NCBI RefSeq assembly: GCF_000186865.1 | Contig: NW_008705563.1 | Span: 2,480,508-2,544,336 of the forward strand | Source of the DNA: Aureococcus anophagefferens | Lineage: Eukaryota > Sar > Pelagophyceae > Pelagomonadales > Pelagomonadaceae | Length of the DNA stretch: 63,829 nt | Reading direction: 5' to 3' | Shown here: one piece after another, positions 31,386-40,662 of the stretch | Layout: every line of letters starts with the position of its first letter | Numbering within the stretch: position 1 is the stretch's first letter | The notes under the pieces: model-generated | What the model was told of the DNA's origin: nothing | Database searches by the model: none | The model's input: the letters and a program-made list of their open reading frames with translations, nothing else | Position numbers and translations under genes: made by a program

Positions 31386-32636
31386 ATGAACTCCTGGCAG
31401 CCCATTCAAATGTCTAGTAAGGCCGCGCGCACGAAGAACCAGATCCGCGCCGTCGTCGAGTCCGTGCTCGCCGGCCGCGACACGACGGACCTCCTGGACC
31501 TGTCGCTCGGCGACCCGACGGCCTTCGGCCTCACGGCCTGCCCGAAGGTCGTCGCCGACGCCGTCGCGGCGGCCGTCGCCGACGCGACATCAAACGGCTA
31601 CGCCTGCGCCGCGGGCACGGCGGCCGCGCGCGCGGCCGTCGGCGCGGCCGCGTCGCCGGCGGCGGCGCCCGAGAACGTCTTCGTGACGTCCGGCGCGTCG
31701 GGCGCGCTGGAGCTCGCCTTCGCCGTGCTGCTCTCCGCGGGCGACAACGTGCTCGTGCCGTCGCCGGGCTTCCCGCTCTACGCGACGCTCGCGGAGTCGC
31801 TCGGCGCCGAGGTCCGCTACTACGGGCTCGACTCCGCCAAGGGCTGGGACCCGGACGTCGCGGGCCTGGACGCTCTCATCGACGGCCGCACGAAGGCCAT
31901 CGTCGTCAACTCGCCGAGCAACCCCTGCGGCGCCGTCCACAGCCTCAAGGCGCTGCGCGGTGTCGTCGCCGTCGCCGCCGCGAATCGCCTGCCGATCGTG
32001 TCCGACGAGATCTACAAGGACCTCGTCTTCGAGGACGCGGAGAACTCCTGCTCCCTGGCCGACGTCGCCGTGGGCGCCTGCCCCGTGCTCGCGGTCGACG
32101 GCCTCGCGAAGACCTTCGCGGTGCCGGGCTGGCGCGTCGGCTGGATCGTCCTGCACGACTCCGTGAACGCGCTCGGCGACGTCCGCGAGGGCCTCGCGCG
32201 CCTCGCGACGCTGATCCTCGGCGCGTCGACGCTCGCCCAGGCGGCGATCCCCGTGGCGTTGAGCCGCGAGCCGGCGCTCCGCGCCGCCGTCGAGCGGCAC
32301 ACGACGGCGCTCGTCTCCGGCCTCTCGGCGAACGCGGCCGCGATCGCCGCGGCCGTCGCCGCGGCGCCGGGCCTCCGCGCGGCGCCGCCCAAGGCGGCCA
32401 TGTACGTCCTCGTCGAGCTCGGGGCGCCCCTCGCGGCGCGGCTCCGCGACGGCGAGGCCTTCGCGGCCGCGCTCCTTGAGGAGGAGCGCGTCTTCGTGCT
32501 CCCGGGCGCCTGCTTCGGCGCGCCCAACGCGGTCCGCCTCGTCGCCTGCGCGTCCGCCGCGGCGACGACGGAGGCCGCGGCCCGCCTCGCCGCCTTCGCG
32601 TCGCGCCACAGCGAGGCCGAGGCGGGCGAGGCCTAG
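31386..32636 (+). CDS. Tyrosine aminotransferase (class I PLP aminotransferase)
   Basis: A 416-aa single-exon protein. LSLGDPTAFGL, NVFVTSGASGALELA, VNSPSNPCGAVHS, LPIVSDEIYKDLVF and DGLAKTFAVPGWRVGWI follow the tyrosine aminotransferase pattern closely. The PLP lysine is in GLAKTF, the ring-binding Asp and Tyr in SDEIY, and the carboxylate Arg in PGWRVGW. It converts tyrosine plus 2-oxoglutarate to 4-hydroxyphenylpyruvate plus glutamate, the first step of the pathway encoded around it. A start at Met 31410 is equally plausible. Class I enzymes overlap in specificity, so another aromatic or Ala-type role is possible, but the context favours tyrosine. Confidence 0.88.
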   Translation: MNSWQPIQMSSKAARTKNQIRAVVESVLAGRDTTDLLDLSLGDPTAFGLTACPKVVADAVAAAVADATSNGYACAAGTAAARAAVGAAASPAAAPENVFVTSGASGALELAFAVLLSAGDNVLVPSPGFPLYATLAESLGAEVRYYGLDSAKGWDPDVAGLDALIDGRTKAIVVNSPSNPCGAVHSLKALRGVVAVAAANRLPIVSDEIYKDLVFEDAENSCSLADVAVGACPVLAVDGLAKTFAVPGWRVGWIVLHDSVNALGDVREGLARLATLILGASTLAQAAIPVALSREPALRAAVERHTTALVSGLSANAAAIAAAVAAAPGLRAAPPKAAMYVLVELGAPLAARLRDGEAFAAALLEEERVFVLPGACFGAPNAVRLVACASAAATTEAAARLAAFASRHSEAEAGEA

Positions 32637-32710
32637 GCGCGCGTCGGCATACTTACGACCTCGTCCGGACTCGCGCTTACGACCGACTCGGAGGACGCGG
32701 GGAAACGAGC

Positions 32711-34108
32711 TCAGGCGCTGTCGGGCGCGACCTTGGGCCCGGCGAAGCGGCGCGGCAGCGCCGCCCAGGCCGACGCGTAGGCCGCGTCGAGGCCGCGGGG
32801 CCCGCCGCGCGCGTACCGCGGCGCGACGCCGAGGAGCGCGTTCGTCTCGAACATGAAGGCCAGGCCGCCCGCGAGCATGGCGGGCCGCGACGTGTCGCAG
32901 GTCGACGCCGCGGCGAACGTCTCCGCGTCGGGCCCGTGGGGCACGCCCGCGCCGTGCAAGCTCGCGCAGCCGGGGCCGAATCGCTCGCCCTTGCCGTCGT
33001 ACGCGCCGCGGATGAGGCCCATGAACTCGGACATGACGTTCTTGTGGAAGTAGGGCGGCCGGAACGTGTCGACGGCGCAGGCGTAGCGCTCGGGGAAGAC
33101 GACGAAGTCGGCCACGGGCACGCCCGGCGTCGCCGACGGCACCGTGAGCACCGTGAAGATCGACGGGTCCGGGTGGTCGCACTTGACCGCGTTGACGGGC
33201 ACGAAGCGCTCGAGGTCGTAGACGACGGGCGCGTAGGTGCCGCGCCAGGCGACGACGTCGAAGACGCTGTGCGTCGCCGCGGACGCGCGGAAGCCGCCGC
33301 GGAACTTGGTGACGATTTGGAAGGCGCACTCCCGGTCCTCGTACCACGCGACGGGCGCCTCGAAGTCGCGCGCCTCGGCGAGGCCGTTGGCGCCGATGGG
33401 GCCGAGCTCCGGTAAGGTAAACGCGCCGGCGTAGGTCTCCAGCACCCAGCCGCGCGCGAACTCGCCGTCGATCGCCACGGAGAAGAGCACGTTCCGCGGC
33501 ACCACGAGGCAGCTCCCCGGCGCGCAGCGCAGCCGGCCGAGCTCCGTCGTCACGCGCAGCGCGCCGCGCTCGGGCACGATGAGGAGGTGGCCGTCGGCGG
33601 ACGCGTAGGCTTTGTCGACCATGTCCGCGTCGCAGCGGTAGCTCTGGACCGACACGCCGTCCTTGCCCTCGGGCGACCCCGCGCCGCAGACGACCTCGAG
33701 GCCGTCGACCCAGTCGACGCCGCTCGTCGAAGCGCCGCGGGGCGCCCAGCGCAGGGGCTCGTGCGCGGCGACGTCGGGCGCCTCGAGCCGCGGCGGCGCC
33801 TCCAGCGGCGCCTCGCGCGGCGCCGCGGCCGCGGCGCCGCGCGCGGCCGACGGCGCGATGCGGTAGACCCACGTCCTGCGGTTCGTCGCGCGCGGCGCCG
33901 TGAAGGCCGTGCCGCTGTACTGCTCCGCGTAGAGGCCCAGCGGCGCGCGCTGCGGGTTGTTGCGCGCCGGCAGGGCGCCGCGCAGCGCCTCGGTCTCGTG
34001 CTCGTTGCCGAAGCCGCGCTGCGTCTTCAGGGCCATCCAGGGGTCGCAGGGCTTCCCCGGGAGCTTGGGCGACGGCGCGCCGCCGTTGGACTCGTCGAAG
34101 GGCGGCAT
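32711..34108 (-). CDS. HGD: Homogentisate 1,2-dioxygenase
   Basis: A 465-aa protein, close to the usual 440-450. RGFGNEHETEALRGALP near the start is the family hallmark. The iron site is intact: PYFHKNVMSEFMGLIRGAYD gives His and Glu, and GVPHGPDAETF gives the second His. It opens the homogentisate ring to maleylacetoacetate in the cytosol. It is divergent from the isomerase-hydrolase fusion gene that performs the next two steps, with 217 bp between the start codons. An in-frame ATG upstream (about 34165) would add 19 residues; 34108 is chosen because coding bias begins there. Confidence 0.96.
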   Translation of the reverse strand: MPPFDESNGGAPSPKLPGKPCDPWMALKTQRGFGNEHETEALRGALPARNNPQRAPLGLYAEQYSGTAFTAPRATNRRTWVYRIAPSAARGAAAAAPREAPLEAPPRLEAPDVAAHEPLRWAPRGASTSGVDWVDGLEVVCGAGSPEGKDGVSVQSYRCDADMVDKAYASADGHLLIVPERGALRVTTELGRLRCAPGSCLVVPRNVLFSVAIDGEFARGWVLETYAGAFTLPELGPIGANGLAEARDFEAPVAWYEDRECAFQIVTKFRGGFRASAATHSVFDVVAWRGTYAPVVYDLERFVPVNAVKCDHPDPSIFTVLTVPSATPGVPVADFVVFPERYACAVDTFRPPYFHKNVMSEFMGLIRGAYDGKGERFGPGCASLHGAGVPHGPDAETFAAASTCDTSRPAMLAGGLAFMFETNALLGVAPRYARGGPRGLDAAYASAWAALPRRFAGPKVAPDSA

Positions 34109-34325
34109 CGGAGGGGGTGTTTTCAGACAGGCAGGCGGTGAGGATGCTCTGAGAGGCGTCAACATCACTGAAAGTCACGGTTCTTGACTCGCTCAGAACT
34201 GCCACAGCCTGTCGAGAGAGCCAGAGCCGGCCGCCAATCCGACGTCCACTTCTCGACACGTGCGCCGCCAGAACCACGCGCAAGCGCCTCCGCGAACACA
34301 CACGCACACACAACAACCACCAACG
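34109..34325. promoter_or_regulatory. Divergent promoter shared by HGD and the FAH-MAAI gene
   Basis: 217 bp between two opposed start codons of consecutive pathway steps. It is less GC-rich than the coding DNA, with CAGAACTGCCACAGCCTGTC and a (CA)n-like ACACACACGCACACACAAC run just before the fusion ATG. Co-regulation is inferred from geometry. Confidence 0.55.
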
Positions 34326-36272
34326 ATGTCCTTCGTCGCCTCCGCGAACGGCCACGACCAGTTCCCCATCGAGAACCTGCCGCTGGGCATCTTCTCCCAC
34401 GCGCCGTCGGGCCGCGACGCGCGCGTCGGCGTCGCCATCGGCGACAGCGTGCTGGACCTGCGCGCCGCGTCGGCGAAGGGCCTGCTCGACGGCCTGGGCT
34501 TCGCCGCGGAGCGCGTCCTCGGCGGCGCGGCGCTCAACGCGTTCATGGCGCTGACGCGGACCGAGTGGCGCGCGACGCGCGCGCGCGTCCGCGCGCTCCT
34601 CGCCGCGGGCTCGGCGCGCGAGGCCGCGGCGAGCGCGTGCCTCGTGGCGCGGCGCGAGTGCGCCATGCACCTGCCCGCGGCCGTCGGCGACTACACGGAC
34701 TTTTACTCGTCGAAGGAGCACGCGACGAACGTCGGCACGATGTTCCGCGGCGCGGCCAACGCGCTCCAGCCCAACTGGCTCCGCATGCCCATCGGCTACC
34801 ACGGCCGCGCGTCGTCCGTCGTGCCCTCGGGCACGCCCGTGACGCGGCCCAAGGGCCAGCTCCAGGTCGACAAGGCCGACGCGTCGAAGGGCGCGGCGCA
34901 CGGCGCCTGCCGGCTCCTCGACTTCGAGCTCGAGGTGGCCTTCTTCGTCGGCGGCCCGCCGAACGCGCTCGGCGCGCCCCTCGACGCCGCGGCGGCGTCG
35001 GCGCGCATCTTCGGCTTCGTGCTCTGCAACGACTGGTCCGCGCGCGACGTCCAGAAATTCGAGTACGTGCCGCTGGGCCCCTTCGGCGCCAAGAACTTCG
35101 CGACGACGATCAGCTGCTGGGTCGTGTCGCCCGACGCGTTGGAGCCCTTCCGCTGCGCGACGTCGGCCGGGGTCCAGGACCCGCCGCCGCTCGCGTACCT
35201 GGACGACCCGCGCTACGGGTCCTACGACGTCGCTCTGGAGGTCGCGCTGAAGCCCGCGGGCGCGGAGGCCTTCGCCGTCGTCTCGACGTCGAACCTGCGC
35301 CACCTCTACTGGACGCCGACGCAGCAGCTCGTCCACCACTCGGTCACGGGCTGCGACATGCGCCCGGGCGATTTGTTGGCGTCGGGCACGATCTCGGGGT
35401 CGGCGCCGGGCGCGTACGGGTCCATGCTCGAGCTCTCCTGGATGGGCTCCAGGGACGTGGGCCCCCTCGCCGACGGCTCGACGCGCACGTTCCTCCAGGA
35501 CGGCGACGCCGTGAAGCTCGCGGCGACGTGCCGCGGCGCGACGTACTCGCTCGGCTTCGGCGACTGCGTCGGCGCGGTGCTCCCCGCGGACGCCGTCGCG
35601 CCGCCGCCGCCGCCGCCGGCGGCGCCGCTCCGGAGCGTCGCGCTCCACGGCTACTGGCGGTCGTCGTCGGCCTGGCGCGTCCGCGTGGCGTTGGGCTTCT
35701 ACGAGATACGCTACGAAACCGTCGCCGTGCCCCTCCTCGAGGGCAAGCAGGCGGCCCTCTCGGCCATGGGCCAGGTGCCGCGCCTCGACTGGACCGACGC
35801 CGGCGGCGTCCGGCGGTCCCTGACCCAGTCCCTCGCCATCATCGAGTTCCTCGATTCCGTCGCGCGCGCGCCGGCGGAGCCGTCGCTCTTCCCCGCGGAC
35901 GCGCTCGACCGCGCGCGCGCGCGCGAGATCGCGGAGATCGTCAACTCGGGCACGCAGCCGCTCCAGAACCTCGGCCACCTCAGGGCCCTCGAGGGCCTCG
36001 GCGTCGACGCCAAGGCCCGCGTCGCCAAGCCCGCCATCGCGAAGGGCCTCGCGGCCGTCGAGGCGCTCGTCGTCGACGGCGACCGCTTCTGCGTCGGGGC
36101 CCACGTCTCCGTCGCCGACGCGTGCCTCGTGCCCCAGCTCTACAACGCGCGCCGCTACGGCGTCGACCTCGCCGCGTACCCCAAGCTCGCCGCCATCGAG
36201 GCGCGCCTCGCGGCGCACCCGGCCTTTGTGGCCGCGCACGCGTCGAACCAGCCCGACGCGGCCACGCCCTAG
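34326..36272 (+). CDS. Fumarylacetoacetase-maleylacetoacetate isomerase fusion
   Basis: A 648-aa bifunctional protein. Residues about 1-420 are fumarylacetoacetase: DYTDFYSSKEHATNVGTMFR holds the metal-binding Asp, RLLDFELEVAFFVG the two glutamates, and CNDWSARDVQKFEY the further Asp. LQPNWLRMPIGYHGRASSVV is also diagnostic. After a PPPPPP linker at about 425, residues about 435-648 are a zeta-class GST/maleylacetoacetate isomerase: HGYWRSSSAWRVRVAL, GQVPRLDW, LTQSLAIIEFLD, GTQPLQNLGHL, VSVADACLVPQLYNA. The usual SSC active-site motif reads SSS, so the cysteine is replaced. The two halves catalyse consecutive steps ending in fumarate and acetoacetate. No intron is needed. Fusion of these two is unusual to my knowledge. 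Confidence 0.95.
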   Translation: MSFVASANGHDQFPIENLPLGIFSHAPSGRDARVGVAIGDSVLDLRAASAKGLLDGLGFAAERVLGGAALNAFMALTRTEWRATRARVRALLAAGSAREAAASACLVARRECAMHLPAAVGDYTDFYSSKEHATNVGTMFRGAANALQPNWLRMPIGYHGRASSVVPSGTPVTRPKGQLQVDKADASKGAAHGACRLLDFELEVAFFVGGPPNALGAPLDAAAASARIFGFVLCNDWSARDVQKFEYVPLGPFGAKNFATTISCWVVSPDALEPFRCATSAGVQDPPPLAYLDDPRYGSYDVALEVALKPAGAEAFAVVSTSNLRHLYWTPTQQLVHHSVTGCDMRPGDLLASGTISGSAPGAYGSMLELSWMGSRDVGPLADGSTRTFLQDGDAVKLAATCRGATYSLGFGDCVGAVLPADAVAPPPPPPAAPLRSVALHGYWRSSSAWRVRVALGFYEIRYETVAVPLLEGKQAALSAMGQVPRLDWTDAGGVRRSLTQSLAIIEFLDSVARAPAEPSLFPADALDRARAREIAEIVNSGTQPLQNLGHLRALEGLGVDAKARVAKPAIAKGLAAVEALVVDGDRFCVGAHVSVADACLVPQLYNARRYGVDLAAYPKLAAIEARLAAHPAFVAAHASNQPDAATP

Positions 36273-36292
36273 GCGCCCGCGTCCTCCCCCCC

Positions 36293-37747
36293 TCATAACT
36301 GACCGGCCTTGGCCGCGCGGGACCGCGCGGTCTGGCGCGGCAGGCCCTCGCGCGTGAAGACGGGCCCGTCGCCGACGTCGAGCTGGAAGGGCCGCGTCGC
36401 GTGGGCCGCGACGGCGAACTCGACGGCGACGTCGACCATGAACCTCCAGCGGTGCTCGCGCGGGTCCGGCCCGCGCGGCCAGCCCGTGTGGCCGCCGACG
36501 TCCGTCTCGAGCAGGACGATGTGCTTGGACGCGTGGAGCTCGCGGGGCAGCTGGGCCTCGTAGGGCGTGATGGGGTCGTCCTTGCCGTGGACGAGCAGCG
36601 TCGGCACGGCGACGCGCGCGAGCTTCTCGAGCCCGGCTCCGTCGCCCGCGCCCGCCGCGGCCATGTCCGTGTAGTAGCCGTCCGCTCCCGCGAGCGTCGG
36701 GTACCCGTGGAAGGGGCACACCTGGGCCCGGTCGAAGTCGTCGATGGACGACGCGTCGAGGATCGGACCCAGCGGCACCCTCCGCGCGTCGAGCAGGTCG
36801 AGGCACGGCTTCGTGAAGCTGTCCTTGAGGTAGTAGGTCAGCATCGGCTGCCACAGGCCCCGCGACCGGTCGCCGCAGGCCTCCAGGATCTTCTGGCTGC
36901 AGATCGTCCCGCTGAGCGCGACGCACGACGCGAGCTTCGACTCCCCCCCGGCCTTGGCGACGTAGTTCTCGCAGATGACGCCGCCCATGGAGTTGCCCAC
37001 GAGGCAGACGCGGTCGCCGTAGGCGCGCGCGAGCGCCTCGACGGCGGCGCCGACGTCGGACGTCCGCGCGCCCGTGAAGAGGTGCTCGCGCACCGGCGTC
37101 CGCATCAACCCGCGGCCGATCATGACGAAGCACGCGAAGCCCCGGCCCGTCGCCCGTTCCACGAAGTCGAGCACGTAGGGCTCCGCGGAGCCGCCGTTGA
37201 GCCCGTGGAGCACGAGGAAGACGGGGCCGTCGATTTTGGGCTCCGCCGGGAACGCGGCGTCGACGGCGACGGCCTCGTCGTCGGCCGCGTCCCCGCCGCG
37301 GCGCGCGAAGCCCCGGGGCCCGTCCGGCGCCGGCGAGCCGTGGACGCGGAGCCAGCGCCGCGTGTACGCGATCGTCGGCGCGCCGCCGCCGAAGAGCACG
37401 AAGGGCACGAGCGTCGCGAGGTCGCCGTCGTGGGCCCAGTACGTCGGCGGCGGCATGGCCGCGACGCAGGCCTTGAGTTTCTTGACGAGGAGCGCGTTGC
37501 GCGGCGTGTCCGCGTGGACGAACGCGCAGCCGTCGGAGACGGGCACCTTGCAGGCGTAGTGAAAAGCCATCTTGCACAGGGTCGCGACGAGCGCCGGCAG
37601 CGCCTTGACGAGGGACCAGAGCACGGGCCGCAGCACGCGCCAGGTGTTGAGGTCGAGCTCGTCGTCGCCGCGCGTCTTTTTCGGCAGCGGCAGCGGGTAC
37701 TCCGCGGTCGTTAGCTCGCAGAACTTCTGCCATTCCTCGCTGTCCAT
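36293..37747 (-). CDS. ABHD1/2/3-type alpha/beta hydrolase
   Basis: A 484-aa protein. FLVLHGLNGGSAEPYVLDFV (oxyanion strand-loop), GNSMGGVICENYV (nucleophile Ser), LLVHGKDDPITPYE (acid Asp) and DVGGHTGWPRG (His) give a full catalytic triad in ABHD1/3/YheT order. RGFACFVMIGRGLMRTP and AVEALARAYGDRVCLVGNS are further family blocks. The N-terminal hydrophobic stretch at about 40-65 (LRPVLWSLVKALPALVATL) probably anchors it in a membrane, as in ABHD3-type lipases. Expected substrates are phospholipids or acyl esters. It is convergent with the FAH-MAAI gene, with only 20 bp between the stops. Confidence 0.85.
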   Translation of the reverse strand: MDSEEWQKFCELTTAEYPLPLPKKTRGDDELDLNTWRVLRPVLWSLVKALPALVATLCKMAFHYACKVPVSDGCAFVHADTPRNALLVKKLKACVAAMPPPTYWAHDGDLATLVPFVLFGGGAPTIAYTRRWLRVHGSPAPDGPRGFARRGGDAADDEAVAVDAAFPAEPKIDGPVFLVLHGLNGGSAEPYVLDFVERATGRGFACFVMIGRGLMRTPVREHLFTGARTSDVGAAVEALARAYGDRVCLVGNSMGGVICENYVAKAGGESKLASCVALSGTICSQKILEACGDRSRGLWQPMLTYYLKDSFTKPCLDLLDARRVPLGPILDASSIDDFDRAQVCPFHGYPTLAGADGYYTDMAAAGAGDGAGLEKLARVAVPTLLVHGKDDPITPYEAQLPRELHASKHIVLLETDVGGHTGWPRGPDPREHRWRFMVDVAVEFAVAAHATRPFQLDVGDGPVFTREGLPRQTARSRAAKAGQL

Positions 37748-37756
37748 GGTGCGGTC

Positions 37757-37857
37757 GCGTCGGTCGCGCCGCACGAGCAGCGTCGGTCGCGCCGCACGAG
37801 CAGCGTCGGTCGTGTCTCACGAGCAGCGTCGGTCGCGCCGCGCCGCACGCACGAGCA
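37757..37857. repeat. 23-bp tandem repeat upstream of the ABHD gene
   Basis: Three copies of GCGTCGGTCGCGCCGCACGAGCA (the third with changes) plus a fourth, longer, variant of 32 bp. They lie 10 bp upstream of the minus-strand ATG, in the divergent space shared with the protease gene. They may be part of the 5' leader or a repeated protein site. Confidence 0.85.
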
Positions 37858-37949
37858 GCCCCTCTCCCACCATTCAGCGAGCTCTTCAACGTTACTGCAT
37901 GCTCGGCTATATCATCGATATTGAGTGATCGAGTCGGCAGCCCTCCACG

Positions 37950-39497
37950 ATGGACGAGTCCCAGCTCGTCGTCGCGCCGCCGCGTCGGCGAACCTGGCTC
38001 AAGGTCGGTGTGCTGGGCCTCGCCGTCGGCGCGGCCCTCGCCGTCGCGTCGGCCGCGCCGCGGCCCCGGGAAACCGTCGCGCAGCTCTCGAAGACGGTGC
38101 ACCGCGCCCTCGACGACGACGGCGCCGCGGGCCGGAGTTCCACGAGCATCGCCGCGCGCAAGGTCGTCTACGGGGACATGGACCCCGACGACGTCCAGGC
38201 GCTCTTCAACAAGTTCGCCGACGACAACGCGCGGAGCTACGAGAGCGACGAGGAGCGGACGAAGCGCTTCGTCGTCTTCAAGAAGAACCTCCAGTTCATC
38301 GACACGCTCAACATCAACAATCCCCACGCCCTCTACGGCGTCACGCAGTACGCCGACTGGACCTCCGACGAGGTGAAGCGCATGAAGCTGCCGTCGACGT
38401 TCGCGAACTACACGAAGACGAAGCGCGTGCTCGTCGAGCGGGGCTACATCTCCGAGGACACGCTCAGGCAGGTCGAGGACCCCGACGTCGACCCCGAGGA
38501 CATCGAGGACGACGTGGCGCGACGGAACCTGCGGGACGAGGCGCGGAAGGCCGACGGCAAGACCTGGAAGGACGGGCTGGACATGAAGCACTCCGCGGAC
38601 ACGGCGTACGCGATCACCCAGGGCGAGGTCGAGTGGATGCGCACGCGCGACTGCGCGGCCTGCGCGCTCGACAAGACCTTCGCCCTCTACACGCTGGGCG
38701 GCGAGCCGACGAACTTCGACTGGCGCGACCTCGGCGCGGTCACGGCCGTCAAGAACCAGGCGGAGTGCGGGAGCTGCTGGTCCTTCTCGACCTGCGGCGA
38801 CGTCGAGGGCACGAAATTCCTCGGGTCCGGGGGCACGATCCTGCACTCGCTGAGCGAGCAGCAGCTCGTGGCCTGCAACACGATGAACATGGGCTGCGAC
38901 GGCGGCTACCCGTTCGCGGCGATGCAGTACGCGGCCCACTTCGGGGGCCTGGTCCACCTCGAGGACTACGAGTACAAGGCCATCAACGAGGGGTCGTCGG
39001 GGACGCCGTCCTGCGACACGGCCACGCTGAACAGCGCGCTCGAGCGCGACGACGTCGCGCACGTCGGCGGCTGGCAGTTCGTCGCCATGGGCGACAAGTA
39101 CGAGAAGAAGATGCCCCTGGCCCTCGTGAAGAACGGGCCGTTGAGCGTGTCCTTCAACGCCAACGGCATGGAGTTCTACGTCGAGGGCATCGTCGGCTGC
39201 ACGACGGGCCGCTGCAAGAGCGGCGCGATCGACCACGAGGTGCCCTGCGACCCGGACTCGCTGGACCACGCGGTCCTCATCGTCGGCTACGGCGTCCAGG
39301 AGGGCGACCAGGACGAGGTCACGCACATGAACGACGACGTCGACTGGGAGGACGACGACATCAACTACTGGGTCATCAAGAACTCCTGGGGCTCGGAGTG
39401 GGGCGAGGCGGGCTACTACCGCCTCGTCCGCGGCACCAACGCGTGCGGCGTCGCGAACATGGTCGTCCACTCCGTCTACAAGGCGCCAGGCCCGTAA
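37950..39497 (+). CDS. Papain-family (C1A) cysteine protease with I29 propeptide
   Basis: A 515-aa single-exon protein. A signal anchor at about 15-35 (LKVGVLGLAVGAALAVASA) routes it to the endomembrane or lysosomal system. The I29 inhibitor region at about 75-130 has FADDNARSYESDEERTKRF and YGVTQYADWTSDEV. The mature enzyme begins near FDWRDLGAVTAVKNQ. NQAECGSCWSFS gives the oxyanion Gln and catalytic Cys, LDHAVLIVGYG the His, and YWVIKNSWGSEWGEAGYY the Asn. An acidic insert of about 100 residues separates the propeptide from the mature domain, making the protein longer than usual cathepsins. A further acidic loop sits between the His and Asn blocks. Confidence 0.93.
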   Translation: MDESQLVVAPPRRRTWLKVGVLGLAVGAALAVASAAPRPRETVAQLSKTVHRALDDDGAAGRSSTSIAARKVVYGDMDPDDVQALFNKFADDNARSYESDEERTKRFVVFKKNLQFIDTLNINNPHALYGVTQYADWTSDEVKRMKLPSTFANYTKTKRVLVERGYISEDTLRQVEDPDVDPEDIEDDVARRNLRDEARKADGKTWKDGLDMKHSADTAYAITQGEVEWMRTRDCAACALDKTFALYTLGGEPTNFDWRDLGAVTAVKNQAECGSCWSFSTCGDVEGTKFLGSGGTILHSLSEQQLVACNTMNMGCDGGYPFAAMQYAAHFGGLVHLEDYEYKAINEGSSGTPSCDTATLNSALERDDVAHVGGWQFVAMGDKYEKKMPLALVKNGPLSVSFNANGMEFYVEGIVGCTTGRCKSGAIDHEVPCDPDSLDHAVLIVGYGVQEGDQDEVTHMNDDVDWEDDDINYWVIKNSWGSEWGEAGYYRLVRGTNACGVANMVVHSVYKAPGP

Positions 39498-39580
39498 TAT
39501 TGCCGGTACATGTCTGCTGGGAGGGGAGATTGGCGGCTTCAAGATGACTTCAATGCACTACAACGAGCTCGGCGCGCAGC

Positions 39581-40633
39581 ATGTGCGCTCAAATCAGCAG
39601 CGCCCGCGCGCGCAAAACGTCGTCGACGCGAGCGGTGCTCGTGCTCGAGCTGTTGATTAATCATGATCCCGATGTATTGTGGTTCAACGACGTCTACGCA
39701 CTCTGCGCGCTCGATCGCGAGCTGCGTCGCAAGGTCCTCGATCATTCCGCGACATGGGAGTCAATGACGCGCCTGCTCGTTCCGAGCCTCGAAGAAGTAC
39801 GTGGCAGCGTCAACCCGCCGCGGGGTCGGAACGGCTTTCTCTGGTTCCTGCGTCTCAACGACGACGCGCTGCGCGTGCGCCCGACGCCGATACCGGACGC
39901 GCTCCGCCGCCGCGTCGAGACGCCGAAGGCTATTACATTCCTGGTCGACATCTTTACGGGTGAAGACGACCACGTAACATCCATGGAATTTCCTTTCGAG
40001 CTTGACGCCGCGGGGAACATGGTTGCGGTCGATGGAGATTCAGCCGAAAACGCTTTCACATGTGAATTCCGAGTCTGCGATGATACGAGAATTGAACTCG
40101 TCGAGGCTCTGGCTGCTGCGAGTGCCAGCGCCCGGAGGGATGGGGAAGGCGAGGATGACGACTTCATAACATGTACCGTACCTGCGAGGGTCATGTTCTC
40201 CTTTTCCGTGGACGGAGAGCCGCCGATCATCTTGCTGAACGAGTTCGCGTCATTTTCCAACGATGAAGATGCCTTGGAATTCCGCACTGATGTGGACGAA
40301 ATCTGGCACCCCAACATCAAGAACCTCAGCGTCTCTTCGCTTTCCGTGCTACGACGGGAATGCGCCGCCATCTTTCAGTCAGGATCGGATTTACGATACG
40401 GCCGCGGTTCGCTGCCATTCGACCCGCTCGTAAGACTCACTCTCTCGCCGCCCGGCATGGACAAAAGATTTGATGTGGACGAGAACCCTTTGATCACTCA
40501 GGACAACATCGATGATTGTTTTGCGTTAATCGAAATCGACTTCCACAAGGGCGAGGATCAGGTCCTAGCGGACACGGTCGTCCCCGCTCTCATGCGCCTC
40601 CGCGAGGACCACAAGCGCCAGCCACTCTACTAG
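39581..40633 (+). CDS. Hypothetical protein of the lower-GC family
   Basis: A 350-aa intact frame starting at ATG 39581. The N terminus (LVLELLINHDPDVLWFNDVY, then ALDRELRRKVLDHSATWESM) looks like a short helical adaptor motif similar in spacing to the protein at 12606-13532. The remainder is acidic and beta-rich, with no recognised domain. Codon use is distinctly more AT-tolerant than in the flanking genes. The reading frame is long, has no competing frame and ends just before a downstream AT-rich 3' zone, so I consider it real. F-box-like membership is a guess. Confidence 0.5.
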   Translation: MCAQISSARARKTSSTRAVLVLELLINHDPDVLWFNDVYALCALDRELRRKVLDHSATWESMTRLLVPSLEEVRGSVNPPRGRNGFLWFLRLNDDALRVRPTPIPDALRRRVETPKAITFLVDIFTGEDDHVTSMEFPFELDAAGNMVAVDGDSAENAFTCEFRVCDDTRIELVEALAAASASARRDGEGEDDDFITCTVPARVMFSFSVDGEPPIILLNEFASFSNDEDALEFRTDVDEIWHPNIKNLSVSSLSVLRRECAAIFQSGSDLRYGRGSLPFDPLVRLTLSPPGMDKRFDVDENPLITQDNIDDCFALIEIDFHKGEDQVLADTVVPALMRLREDHKRQPLY

Positions 40634-40662
40634 TAACCACGGTGATTCCCTGTATATTCTTT

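Noticed and set aside
31590..39542. A 2650-codon stop-free frame on the minus strand
   Set aside because: It runs antisense to the aminotransferase and FAH-MAAI genes and out of frame across HGD, ABHD and the protease. Its Arg/Ala/Gly-rich product has no domain; very high GC leaves few stops in shadow frames.
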